A stretch of DNA of 10,537 bases from JAUWCW01 sp030609125 [NCBI: Candidatus Rokuibacteriota bacterium] (GCA_030609125.1 JAUWCW010000042.1:1-10537); one strand, 5' to 3'; positions 1 through 6,904 are shown, counted from the first letter of the stretch. The notes: generated from the letters alone by a model not told the origin. A program made the numbers and translations.

Positions 1-819
1 TGGGGTCAGGGCGAGTGGCACGCTCTCGGCGGGGCCGAAGGGCTCTACGTCAGGGTCTTCGAGAAGCCCGGAGGCGGAAATATCCTGCTCGGCCAGCGCT
101 CCGGCGTGAACACCGTCTTCGCCGGGGGTGTCAGGGAACACGTCTGGGAGGACGGGTCCTTCCGTCCGACGGACGGGCCGGCCCTGCCCGCGGGGGTCGA
201 TATTTTCGGTCTTCTCCTGGCGGATGTGGACGGGGACGACGCTGTCGAGGTCCTCTCGCTGAACGATGCCGGGAACCTCCGCGTCTATTCCCGCGAGGGT
301 GAGATGCTGTATCAGACCGGGGAACGCTTCGGCGGGTACCCCCTTCGGGTAGATCCCAGGGACCTCTTCGGCCCGCAGCTCTCCGACGGCACTGTCGAGG
401 AAGGCTTCTTCACCAATGACACGATTGACGAAGTGAGCGGGAAGGACCTCTTTACGGATCTCTTTGCCGCCTTCCAGGGCAGGGTCATGAGCTGGCGGGA
501 CGGCGCGGACGGCAGCGTCTACGTCACCGTTCCCAGGAACCTCTCCGGCCCGGGAAAGGTTCTGCCGAACCTGCGCAAGTTCGATAAGGGCGCCGCCGTC
601 CTGCTGCAATGGGAGGACGGGAGACTGGTCGAGGTTCTCCGGAGCCGAAAACAGGAGGGATATGTCGCCGACGTGTCCCTGGCCGACACCGACGGAGACG
701 GAAGGCAGGAGGTCTTCATGGCGGTCAACCGCACGTCGGGGGCGCTCCTCCGGAAAAAGGGGACTCTCGTCGTCTGGAGGTACCACCTGGGTGGGAGAGA
801 AGAAGGGGGCGGAGAGTAG
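1..819 (+). CDS. FG-GAP/VCBS-like repeat protein, 3' part (5' end outside window)
   Basis: The frame is open from the first base to TAG at 817-819, giving 272 residues that lack the N-terminus. The Met at 106 is internal, because the same frame upstream reads as ordinary protein (it includes LYVRVFEKPGGG). Two Asp-rich blade-like motifs are visible: LADVDGDDAVEV near residue 74 and LADTDGDGRQEV near residue 228. They match the calcium-binding DxDGDGxxE loop of FG-GAP/VCBS beta-propeller repeats. The family usually acts outside the cytoplasm in binding or scaffolding, but the signal peptide that would show export is off the window. Deltaproteobacterial proteins of this layout are mostly annotated as hypothetical FG-GAP proteins. 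I see no hydrophobic segment in the visible part. The gene ends 294 bp before the porin, which has its own promoter, so the two are probably separate units. Family assignment is fairly good; specific function is unknown. Confidence 0.75.
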   Translation, partial: WGQGEWHALGGAEGLYVRVFEKPGGGNILLGQRSGVNTVFAGGVREHVWEDGSFRPTDGPALPAGVDIFGLLLADVDGDDAVEVLSLNDAGNLRVYSREGEMLYQTGERFGGYPLRVDPRDLFGPQLSDGTVEEGFFTNDTIDEVSGKDLFTDLFAAFQGRVMSWRDGADGSVYVTVPRNLSGPGKVLPNLRKFDKGAAVLLQWEDGRLVEVLRSRKQEGYVADVSLADTDGDGRQEVFMAVNRTSGALLRKKGTLVVWRYHLGGREEGGGE

Positions 820-865
820 AGGCAGTCCCGGAGATCTTCCCCCGTAACCACCCCGGTTTGCAGGG

Positions 866-894
866 TTTTCTTTGCCCGGGATGGGGCAAGAAAA
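866..894 (+). other. Imperfect stem-loop after the FG-GAP gene
   Basis: TTGCCC at 872-877 pairs with GGGCAA at 884-889 around a 6-nt loop. With T871 bulged out, C870 and T866-T869 can pair with G890 and A891-A894, giving an interrupted stem of about 11 bp. There is no T-run after the stem on either strand, so it is not a standard intrinsic terminator. The A-run at 891-896 lies just upstream of the porin -35 box and could act as an UP-element-like tract. Its role is unknown. Confidence 0.35.
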
Positions 895-897
895 AAC

Positions 898-927
898 TTG
901 ACATGGTTAGTGGTGTAATGCTAATCT
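898..927 (+). promoter_or_regulatory. Probable sigma70 promoter of the porin gene
   Basis: A perfect -35 box TTGACA lies at 898-903. The best -10 candidate is TAATCT at 922-927, 18 bp downstream. That box matches TATAAT at only three positions but is preceded by TG at 919-920, an extended -10 arrangement. An A6 tract at 891-896 lies directly upstream. Transcription would start near 934, giving a leader of about 180 nt. GGTTAG (905-910) and CTAATC (921-926) form an imperfect dyad between and over the boxes that could be an operator. Confidence 0.55.
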
Positions 928-998
928 TCCGTAACTTTAGATTCGCACAGCTGTCTGTTCAGGAATCAGGAAGAAGAAAGAGATCGTCAGAGGAGGTG

Positions 999-1043
999 AT
1001 GAGGCGGCGCGGAAAGAGAACGGAAGTCGTTCCAAGAGGGTAA
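999..1043 (+). CDS. Possible 14-residue leader peptide in the porin 5' UTR
   Basis: ATG at 999 opens a 14-codon frame, MRRRGKRTEVVPRG, ending in TAA at 1041-1043. It overlaps AGGAGGTGAT (991-1000), a ten-base complement of the usual 16S rRNA 3' end. The AGGAGG core is only 2 nt from the ATG, which is too close for efficient initiation, so translation is uncertain. The peptide is Arg/Lys-rich and resembles no family I know. The frame covers 1021-1027, which could otherwise pair with 1054-1060 just downstream, so its translation could influence folding of the leader. It may instead be a ribosome standby site or chance. Confidence 0.25.
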   Translation: MRRRGKRTEVVPRG

Positions 1044-1054
1044 ATACAGGGTAA

Positions 1055-1080
1055 CTTCCGGATGGTTTTTCATCCGGGAG
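1055..1080 (+). promoter_or_regulatory. 10-bp hairpin in the porin leader RNA
   Basis: CTTCCGGATG (1055-1064) pairs with CATCCGGGAG (1071-1080) through ten pairs including one G-T, around the loop GTTTTT. It lies 20 nt before the porin ribosome-binding site and has no following T-run, so it is not a terminator. Bases 1054-1060 (ACTTCCG) can alternatively pair with CGGAAGT at 1021-1027, which would disrupt this hairpin. Stabilising the mRNA (as 5' hairpins do for some outer-membrane protein transcripts) and switching between folds are both inference. Confidence 0.45.
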
Positions 1081-1113
1081 AGCAATAGGCAACAGTCAAA
1101 GAGGAGGAGACAA

Positions 1114-2487
1114 ATGAAGAAGCTTCTCACGATCGTGCTGGCTTCGGTTCTCGTGGTCGCCTTTGTGGCGCCCGCCATGGCCATGCACTTCGAGATGAAC
1201 GGCCAGATGCGCGTCCGCAGCTGGTATCTTGACAACTACTGGCCGAAGCTCACCGACGGCAACCAGAAAGGTGACTTCGAGTTCGTCGATCAGCGCTTCC
1301 GCACGACCCTGACCTGGGGTCTCACCGAGAACGTGTTCCTGAAAGCCCGCGCCGACATCAACGAGGGCTTCTGGGGCGCCCGCATCGGCGTGCCGTCCGA
1401 GTCGGTTGAGACGGACCCCGTCACCGGTCAGATCAACAGGGTGATCCTGCCGAACACGACCGCCGCCAAGACCCCCATCGCGTTCGACCACATGTACATG
1501 CAGTTCGTGTGGCCCGGCGTGCCGATGACCTTCGTCATCGGCCGCCAGGACGTGACCTGGGGTAGCAAGATCCTCGCCGGGGCGGACCCGAGGGACCGCC
1601 TGAAGATCGTCTACAAGCTCGGCGGCGTGGCCCTGGGACTCGCGTACGACAAGAACGCCGAGTCCTTCCAGAACGAGCTGATCGGCGCCGGCAGCGACAA
1701 CCGGAACTACATCGCCTTTGCCGTCACCAACGTGGCCGCCTGGAAGCTCGGGGTACTGTACATCCTCAACAAGGATGAGACCACCCTCGGCACGCCCATC
1801 CCCTTCGGTGTTGGAGCCGGGATCGCCAGGGACAGGACTCTCAACATGTTCGACGTTTTCGCCAACGGCGCCATCGGTCCCGTTTCCATCAAGTCCGAGC
1901 TCGCCTTTGCGACGGGCGACGCGTCGGCTCCTGAGGCGGAGATCGATCGCGACGGCTTCCTCGCCTATGTCGGCGGTTTCTTCAACGCGGGCATGATCAA
2001 CGCGGGTCTCGAGTTCGCTTACGCCAAGGGCAACGACACCGGCCTCGACAATTCGGGCGTGCTCAAGATGGACCAGCACTCCGCCTACAACTCGATCATC
2101 CACTTCAACGGCCTGGACTTCCCGGGCTACGACAACCTCTACATGAACCTCAACGGCAGCCCCGGCGTGCCCGCCGGCAACGCGCCGGGGGCCGACCAGA
2201 ACTTCGCCAACGCCATCTCCCTGAAGGGCACCGTCACCGCCAGCCCGACCGAAAGGCTCACGCTGATCGGCGCGGTTATCTGGGCGGAGAGGGACGAGGT
2301 CCTCGCCAATGTCGACAAGGCAATGGGATGGGAGTTCGATGCCATCGGTGTCTACAACATCTATGACAACCTCGCCTGGACGTTCGGTATCGGCTACCTC
2401 TCGGCCGGTGATTTCTACACCAATGACGACGGCACCAGCGTCGACGACCCCTGGGGTTTCATGAACAGGATCGAGGTGAAGTTCTAA
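1114..2487 (+). CDS. Outer-membrane beta-barrel porin-like protein
   Basis: This 457-residue protein starts at ATG 1114, 6 nt after a strong GAGGAGG site at 1101-1107. It has a clear Sec signal peptide: two Lys at the N-terminus, a hydrophobic core to about residue 19, and a signal-peptidase-I site A-M-A at 21-23. The mature part alternates polar and hydrophobic residues, is rich in Gly, Asn, Asp and aromatics, and contains strand-like stretches such as RFRTTLTWGLTENVFLKARA. It ends in Phe (RIEVKF), the usual BAM-recognised end of an outer-membrane barrel. It should form a channel for small solutes; the substrate cannot be read from sequence. Similar proteins in Desulfobacterota are annotated as putative porins or hypothetical. 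Arg is mostly CGC here, whereas the che genes use many AGG/AGA codons, which fits high expression. It has its own promoter and strong terminator, so it is monocistronic. Confidence 0.85.
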   Translation: MKKLLTIVLASVLVVAFVAPAMAMHFEMNGQMRVRSWYLDNYWPKLTDGNQKGDFEFVDQRFRTTLTWGLTENVFLKARADINEGFWGARIGVPSESVETDPVTGQINRVILPNTTAAKTPIAFDHMYMQFVWPGVPMTFVIGRQDVTWGSKILAGADPRDRLKIVYKLGGVALGLAYDKNAESFQNELIGAGSDNRNYIAFAVTNVAAWKLGVLYILNKDETTLGTPIPFGVGAGIARDRTLNMFDVFANGAIGPVSIKSELAFATGDASAPEAEIDRDGFLAYVGGFFNAGMINAGLEFAYAKGNDTGLDNSGVLKMDQHSAYNSIIHFNGLDFPGYDNLYMNLNGSPGVPAGNAPGADQNFANAISLKGTVTASPTERLTLIGAVIWAERDEVLANVDKAMGWEFDAIGVYNIYDNLAWTFGIGYLSAGDFYTNDDGTSVDDPWGFMNRIEVKF

Positions 2488-2511
2488 GCCTCGTGTAACA
2501 ACGGTCCACAA

Positions 2512-2545
2512 CCCCGGGAGGGTACGCCCTCCCGGGGTTTTTTTT
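2512..2545 (+). terminator. Strong rho-independent terminator of the porin gene
   Basis: CCCCGGGAGGG (2512-2522) and CCCTCCCGGGG (2527-2537) form a perfect 11-bp GC stem around a TACG tetraloop. Eight T residues follow at 2538-2545. It begins 24 nt after the porin stop codon. This is a textbook intrinsic terminator and should isolate the porin from the che operon. Confidence 0.96.
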
Positions 2546-2630
2546 CGCCTTCGCCAGGATACCCCGCAGTTCGTTGCGGAGATGAATGGCGAAGGCGAAC
2601 CCGACGAAGCTTTAGCGAAGGCGGGTCGGC
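2544..2630 (+). repeat. REP-like palindromic intergenic element
   Basis: A perfect 13-bp inverted repeat lies at 2544-2556 (TTCGCCTTCGCCA) and 2587-2599. Between its arms is a smaller hairpin, CCGCA (2564-2568) with TGCGG (2575-2579). The motif GCGAAGGCG occurs at 2589-2597 and again at 2615-2623, and inverted at 2546-2554. CCGAC at 2601-2605 can pair with GTCGG at 2625-2629. It is non-coding and sits directly behind a terminator, a typical place for REP/BIME-type elements. Whether it recurs in the genome cannot be seen here. Confidence 0.5.
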
Positions 2631-2657
2631 GGCGGGGAGCTTCATTTCGTGTCCGTG

Positions 2658-2686
2658 TTTACATGCGCCGGCGGAAATGCTATAAG
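2658..2686 (+). promoter_or_regulatory. Sigma70 promoter of the che operon
   Basis: The -35 box TTTACA (2658-2663) and -10 box TATAAG (2681-2686) are separated by exactly 17 bp, each with five of six consensus matches. The expected start is near 2693, giving a leader of about 60 nt. CTATT (2697-2701) and AATAG (2709-2713) can form a small stem at the very 5' end of the RNA. The site lies after the porin terminator and before the first gene of the operon. I see no clear operator. Confidence 0.75.
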
Positions 2687-2752
2687 ACATTTTGGGCTAT
2701 TGTTTGAAAATAGAGGCTTTTTCACCATTATGCGAGGAGCGGCAGCGGTTCT

Positions 2753-4432
2753 ATGAGCCTGGTCGGCAACCTTGAAGATCTCTCCCTGCCCGACATCCTC
2801 CAGATCGTCAGCCTCAGCAGGAAGTCGGGTATCCTGACGGTCGAGAGGGAGGGCCGGGAGGGAAGGATCTTCATCCGCGATGGTAGGGTCATCCAGACGA
2901 TCTCCCCCAGATCGGGCAAGACCCTGGGGGAGATCCTCTCCGGCCGGGGGCTGGTTCGCCCGGAAGACCTGAAGAAGGCCCTGGAGATTCAGGGGTCGGG
3001 GGAGCAGAAGGAGCTCCTCGGCGCGATTCTCATCCGTCTGCGCCTCATCGACCAGGAGGTTCTGGAGAAGGTCGTCCAGGAGCAGATCGAGGAGGCCATC
3101 GGCTATTTCCTCTCGTGGGATGAAGGGGACTTCACCTTCGAACTCTCCGATATACAGGGCAGGGGTGAAGTCAGCGTGGACCCCCACGCCTTCATTCTCG
3201 AAAAGGGGATCGACACCCAGTGGCTCGTTCTCGAGGGGACCCGGAAGATGGACGAACGGTCCCGGCAGGGAGAGGACGCCGAAGCGGGGGAGGGCGCCGC
3301 CGCGGCGCAGGAAGCAGCCGCGGTTACGGAGGAGGCCGAGCCTTCCGGGTCGCGGGGAGGCCTCGTCCTGGTGGACGACGATCCGGTCTTTCGCGGGCAG
3401 GCGCAGGAGAGGCTGGAGAAGCTCAACTACCGGGTCGTCACCTGCGACGGCGCCGACGAGGCCCTCAGGGCGGTGAAGGAGTTTTCCCGGACTTTCCTCC
3501 CCATCGTGGTGACCGACATCGTCTATCCCACCAGCGACGGCCGCGGCTTTCTCGGCGGCATCGAGCTGGTCGAGAAGCTGCGGAGCGAACAGCCGGAGGT
3601 TCCGGTCATTGTCGTCACGGCTTACCCCGACGACAACGTGGCGAGCAAGGTGAGCGGTCTCGGGGTGAAGCACTTCCTGACCAAGCCCACCGGTGCGGGG
3701 GGTGAAGGGGGGGGAGCGGGCAGTGAATTCTACGATCGGCTGGAGGCCGCCCTGGAGGAGTCCCGCTCCGGCGTCGCCGCCCCGGCGGCGCGGAAGGAAG
3801 CGCCGGACAAGGGCGGGCGTGAGGTCCTGGTGGAAGCGATCGGCGAGAAGAAGGCCGCCATTGCCGCGAGAGAGAGCAGCCTCCCGTCGGCGGGCCTGAA
3901 CAGGGACGAGATGACGCTCCTGCAGGACATGATGCAGGAGCTTCAGAACCCGAGAGCGACGAGCGAGATAGGGCTTCTCATCCTTCGCTTCGCCGCGGAG
4001 GTTCTCAACCGGGCGGCCCTCTTCGTGGTGAAGGGGGGGCGCGCCGTCGGCCTCGGCGGGTTCGGCGTGGAGGTTTCGGGCAAGGAGCGCAAGGGGGGGG
4101 TGAGAGGGGCCACCATACCTCTCGACGAGCCGTCGATCATGGAAGAAGTCGTTCGCCTGAACGGCGTCTACCGGGGCCCCGTGGCGGACACGCCGTGGAA
4201 CATGCGCCTCATGGAGCAGCTCGGCGGGCAGACGCCCCCCGAGGCGGTGGCCATTCCGCTGAAGGCCAACGGAAAGGTGAGGGTCATTCTTTACGGTGAC
4301 AACCTCCCCGACAGCGGACCTTTGCCGGGAACGCAGGCCCTCGAGATTTTTCTTGCCCAGGCGGGTCTGACCCTGGAGAGGGTCCTGCTGGAGAAGAGGC
4401 TTCAGGAGGGCGCCTCGAAGGCGGGCGCCTGA
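2753..4432 (+). CDS. Response regulator: DUF4388 (PatA-N-like) - receiver - GAF-like domain
   Basis: The protein has 559 residues. Residues 1-160 form the DUF4388/PatA-N-like domain, with the family's typical opening MSLVGNLEDLSLPDILQIVS. After an Ala/Glu-rich linker, a receiver domain spans about 203-312: acidic pocket D208-D210, phosphoacceptor D255 in VVTDI, T289 and K311 in TKP. All key residues are present. The beta3-alpha3 loop carries an insertion (YPTSDGRGFLGG) compared with CheY. A Gly- and Glu-rich linker follows, then residues about 383-550 resemble a GAF-type domain ending in a helix; that call is weaker. There is no DNA-binding or enzyme domain, so output is probably by protein contact or localisation. 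ATG 2753 is the only reasonable start: TAG at 2711 closes the frame upstream. The GAGGAG site at 2734-2739 is 13 nt away, unusually far. First gene of the che operon and a likely target of the neighbouring CheA. Confidence 0.85.
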   Translation: MSLVGNLEDLSLPDILQIVSLSRKSGILTVEREGREGRIFIRDGRVIQTISPRSGKTLGEILSGRGLVRPEDLKKALEIQGSGEQKELLGAILIRLRLIDQEVLEKVVQEQIEEAIGYFLSWDEGDFTFELSDIQGRGEVSVDPHAFILEKGIDTQWLVLEGTRKMDERSRQGEDAEAGEGAAAAQEAAAVTEEAEPSGSRGGLVLVDDDPVFRGQAQERLEKLNYRVVTCDGADEALRAVKEFSRTFLPIVVTDIVYPTSDGRGFLGGIELVEKLRSEQPEVPVIVVTAYPDDNVASKVSGLGVKHFLTKPTGAGGEGGGAGSEFYDRLEAALEESRSGVAAPAARKEAPDKGGREVLVEAIGEKKAAIAARESSLPSAGLNRDEMTLLQDMMQELQNPRATSEIGLLILRFAAEVLNRAALFVVKGGRAVGLGGFGVEVSGKERKGGVRGATIPLDEPSIMEEVVRLNGVYRGPVADTPWNMRLMEQLGGQTPPEAVAIPLKANGKVRVILYGDNLPDSGPLPGTQALEIFLAQAGLTLERVLLEKRLQEGASKAGA

Positions 4433-4438
4433 TTTTTT
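4409..4438 (+). terminator. Possible weak terminator/attenuator inside the che operon
   Basis: GGCGCC at 4409-4414 can pair with GGCGCC at 4424-4429 around a 9-nt loop, with a flanking G4408-T4430 wobble. A run of six T follows at 4433-4438. An alternative inner stem is CGCCT (4411-4415) with AGGCG (4419-4423). The hairpin overlaps the last codons of the first gene, so ribosomes on that gene would tend to prevent it folding. If active it would be leaky and would reduce cheY-cheA expression relative to the first gene. Confidence 0.4.
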
Positions 4439-4458
4439 CGCCAAGGGAGGAGGGGAAA

Positions 4459-4827
4459 GTGAGCAGGACAATCATGGTGGTCGATGATTCCTCGACAACC
4501 CGTTCCCTGGTAGCCTCGCATCTTCTGGAGTCGGGAGACTACGACATCGTGGAGGCGGCGAGCGGCTTCGAGGCCCTGAAAGTTCTGCCCGCCGGGAAGG
4601 TGGATCTGATCATAACGGACATCAACATGCCCGACATCAACGGCCTGGAGCTGATCAGCTTTGTCCGCGAGAACCCTATCTACCGGCACATTCCCACCAT
4701 TATCATCACCACCGAGGACAGCGAGGAAGACCGCAAGCGGGGGATGGAGCTGGGCGCCATGGAGTACATCGTCAAGCCCTTCACCGCCGAGGAGATCAGG
4801 GGCGCGGTGGGACGGGTGCTCAAGTGA
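4459..4827 (+). CDS. cheY: CheY-type single-domain response regulator
   Basis: This 122-residue protein is only a receiver domain, the usual CheY length. It shows acidic pair D9-D10 (VVDDSS), phosphoacceptor D54 (IITDINMP), T84/T85 (IIITTED), and K106 in YIVKPF. Y103 sits where the signalling Tyr106 of E. coli CheY is. It should take phosphate from CheA and bind a target, a flagellar switch or another output protein; no flagellar gene in the window supports the first choice. The start is GTG 4459, with AGGAGG at 4448-4453 five bases upstream. It lies 26 nt after the DUF4388 regulator, with a terminator-like hairpin between, and 40 nt before cheA. The position next to cheA makes it the most direct partner of that kinase. 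The family is certain; its downstream target is not. Confidence 0.93.
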   Translation: MSRTIMVVDDSSTTRSLVASHLLESGDYDIVEAASGFEALKVLPAGKVDLIITDINMPDINGLELISFVRENPIYRHIPTIIITTEDSEEDRKRGMELGAMEYIVKPFTAEEIRGAVGRVLK

Positions 4828-4867
4828 GAACCGCCGCCGGGGAAGACCGACACGGGAGAGACTGAGA

Positions 4868-6904
4868 GTGGCCGGGAAAAAGGAAAAATCCGCCTACGCT
4901 GAATTCGTCATCGAGGCCGAGGAACTCCTCGAGTCCATGGGCGACCGCCTCACGGCCCTGGAGAAGGATGCCGAGGAGGGGAACGTGGACCCCGGCATGG
5001 TGAACGACTTCTTCCGCTCCATGCACACCCTGAAGGGGCTCTCGGGCATGCTCGGCCTGAAGAACGTCTCCGATCTCTCCCACGGCCTCGAGAACCTCAT
5101 GGACATGCTCCGCATGGGCAAGATAGATTTTCGGCACGGGGCCATGGATGCGCTCTTCTCCGGCGTGGAGATCCTCAGCCGCCTCGTCGCCAGGGTGGGC
5201 GCCGCCGGATCGGAAGAGGGCATCGACATCAGCGCCGAGCTGCGCCGGATCCGCCAGGCCATGGAGGAGAAGGCCGAAGGCGACAGGGACGTCACCCTTG
5301 AAAACGTGGGGCTCGACCAGAGAATACTCGAGACTCTCACCGAGTACGAGGAGCACCGCCTCCTGGACAACCTGCGCCGGAACAACTCCCTCTACCGGGT
5401 CGAGGCCCACTTCCCCTTCGCCTCCTTCGACAGGGAGCTGCACGAGATTTCAGAGAAGCTTCGCTCCCAGGGGGAGATCATCTCTACCCTGCCCAGCTCC
5501 GACGAGTCGTCGCCGGAGACCATCAGCTTCGATCTTGTCGTCGGTTCGGCGAAGACACGGAAGCAGATCGCCAGGAGCCTGGGCAAGAGAAAGGGCGTGA
5601 CGCTCCATGCCGTCGAGTGCGGGGGCACGCCTCCTCCGGCCGCGGCTCCGGCGTCGAGGGAGCCGCCGGAAAGGGCGGCGGCGGAGGCGGGGTATGAGTC
5701 GATGACCCTCAAGAGTCTCAGCCAGACGGTGCGTGTCGACATACGCAAGCTCGACAACCTGATGAACATCGTGGGAGAGCTTGTCATAAACCGCACGAGC
5801 ATCTCCCAGATAAGCCAGGAACTCCTGGTTCTAAGGGGGTTCACCGGCCTGGCGGTGGATCTCAGCAAGGGCGCGAGGAACCTGGAGAGGAACCTGCGCC
5901 AGCTGCAGCAGGCGGTGATCGGGTCCAGAATGGTGCCCATCGGGCAGGTCTTCAGCCGCCTCAACCGCGTCGTCAGGAAGCTCTCCCAGGATTTCGGAAA
6001 GAAAGTGGAGCTCACCGTCCACGGGGAGGAAACGGAGCTCGACAAGCTGATGGTGGAGGACCTGGCCGACCCTCTTCTGCACCTGGTGCGGAATTCCTTC
6101 GACCACGGCCTCGAGGCGCCGGCGGAGAGAAAGAAGCTCGGGAAACCGGAAGTGGGCAGCATTGAGTTGAGGGCCGAGCAGAGAGGCAACCACATCATCA
6201 TCGAGATCGAAGACGACGGCCGCGGGATCGACGTGGAGAAGATACGAAAAATCGCCGTCGACAAGGGGCTCCTCGAGGAGGGCCATTCTGCGGACGAGCA
6301 GTCGGTCCTGAATTTCCTCTTCCTCCCCGCTTTTTCCACCAAGGAGAAGGCCAGCCAGATGTCCGGCAGGGGGGTGGGCCTTGACGTTGTCAAGACCAAC
6401 GTCGCCAGGCTGGGCGGTATGATCGACGTGGAGACGGAGCTCGGCGTGGGCACCCGCCTCACCATAACCCTGCCGATAACCCTGGCCATCATTCAGGCCC
6501 TGCTCGTGGAAGTGGGGGACGAGCACTTCGCCATCCCTCTCAACTCCATCCTCGAGAGCAACAGGATCTACAAGGGCCAGATCAAGACAGTGGAAAAAAG
6601 AGAGGTCATCCACCTGCGCGACAGGACCCTTCCCCTTCTGCGGCTGGCGGACATCTTCCGGATCGGCGGGAGCCGGGCCGCGAACTCGGACAAGCTCTAC
6701 GTGGTCGTTGTCGGGCTGGCGGAAAAGAGGCTCGGGCTCGTCGTGGACTCGCTCCAGGGGCAGCAGGAAGTCGTGATCAAGTCCCTGGGAGAAGTTTTTG
6801 AAGGTGTTACCGGCGTCGCCGGCGCCACCGAGCTCGGCGACAAGAAGGCGATCCTCGTGCTGGACGTGGGAGCGCTCATCGAAGAAGCTACTCATGGCAG
6901 TTGA
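4868..6904 (+). CDS. cheA: Chemotaxis histidine kinase CheA
   Basis: I place the start at GTG 4868 (678 residues), with GGGAGA at 4854-4859 eight bases upstream. The frame stays open back to 4661, but that part overlaps cheY and encodes no known domain. P1 (HPt, about 1-130) has phospho-acceptor H53 in SMHTLKG. A P2-like domain at about 175-250 has a beta-alpha-beta-beta-alpha-beta pattern (LYRVEAHFPF to VTLHAVE) and would dock response regulators. A Pro/Ala/Glu linker (254-273) follows. P3 dimerisation helices span about 283-350. The P4 ATPase has an N-box (HLVRNSFDHG, N409), G1 (DDGRGID, 449-455), F-box (LFLPAFSTKE) and G2 (GRGVGLD, about 500-506). The CheW-like P5 domain runs from about 535 to the end. 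All motifs are intact, so it should be an active cytoplasmic kinase coupled to MCPs through CheW, phosphorylating the receivers encoded around it. It has no fused receiver domain. Confidence 0.96.
   Translation: MAGKKEKSAYAEFVIEAEELLESMGDRLTALEKDAEEGNVDPGMVNDFFRSMHTLKGLSGMLGLKNVSDLSHGLENLMDMLRMGKIDFRHGAMDALFSGVEILSRLVARVGAAGSEEGIDISAELRRIRQAMEEKAEGDRDVTLENVGLDQRILETLTEYEEHRLLDNLRRNNSLYRVEAHFPFASFDRELHEISEKLRSQGEIISTLPSSDESSPETISFDLVVGSAKTRKQIARSLGKRKGVTLHAVECGGTPPPAAAPASREPPERAAAEAGYESMTLKSLSQTVRVDIRKLDNLMNIVGELVINRTSISQISQELLVLRGFTGLAVDLSKGARNLERNLRQLQQAVIGSRMVPIGQVFSRLNRVVRKLSQDFGKKVELTVHGEETELDKLMVEDLADPLLHLVRNSFDHGLEAPAERKKLGKPEVGSIELRAEQRGNHIIIEIEDDGRGIDVEKIRKIAVDKGLLEEGHSADEQSVLNFLFLPAFSTKEKASQMSGRGVGLDVVKTNVARLGGMIDVETELGVGTRLTITLPITLAIIQALLVEVGDEHFAIPLNSILESNRIYKGQIKTVEKREVIHLRDRTLPLLRLADIFRIGGSRAANSDKLYVVVVGLAEKRLGLVVDSLQGQQEVVIKSLGEVFEGVTGVAGATELGDKKAILVLDVGALIEEATHGS

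Larger units (their letters stand above)
820..1113 (+). other. Intergenic region: porin promoter and long leader
   Basis: No full gene lies in this 294-bp gap. It holds the stem-loop at 866-894, the promoter at 898-927, the possible leader ORF at 999-1043, a small stem GAACG/CGTTC at 1018-1032, the hairpin at 1055-1080 and the porin ribosome-binding site at 1101-1107. I see no clear terminator for the FG-GAP gene. Confidence 0.6.

Noticed and set aside
866-894. Stem-loop as a terminator for the FG-GAP gene
   Set aside because: The stem is followed by A residues on both strands, not by a T-run.
1096-2511. A 471-codon minus-strand frame opposite the porin
   Set aside because: Its composition is dominated by Val, Asp, Gly and His, the mirror of porin codons. 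The porin has a signal peptide, a ribosome-binding site and a terminator on the other strand.
2642-4471. A 609-codon open frame on the minus strand
   Set aside because: It is antisense to the DUF4388-receiver gene. Its product is low-complexity and rich in Arg, Leu and Pro with no domain, as expected from third-position GC bias of the real gene.
4661-4867. An N-terminal extension of CheA upstream to 4661
   Set aside because: It overlaps cheY in another frame, is Arg/Ser/Pro-rich without structure, and GTG 4868 has a well-placed ribosome-binding site just before the P1 domain.
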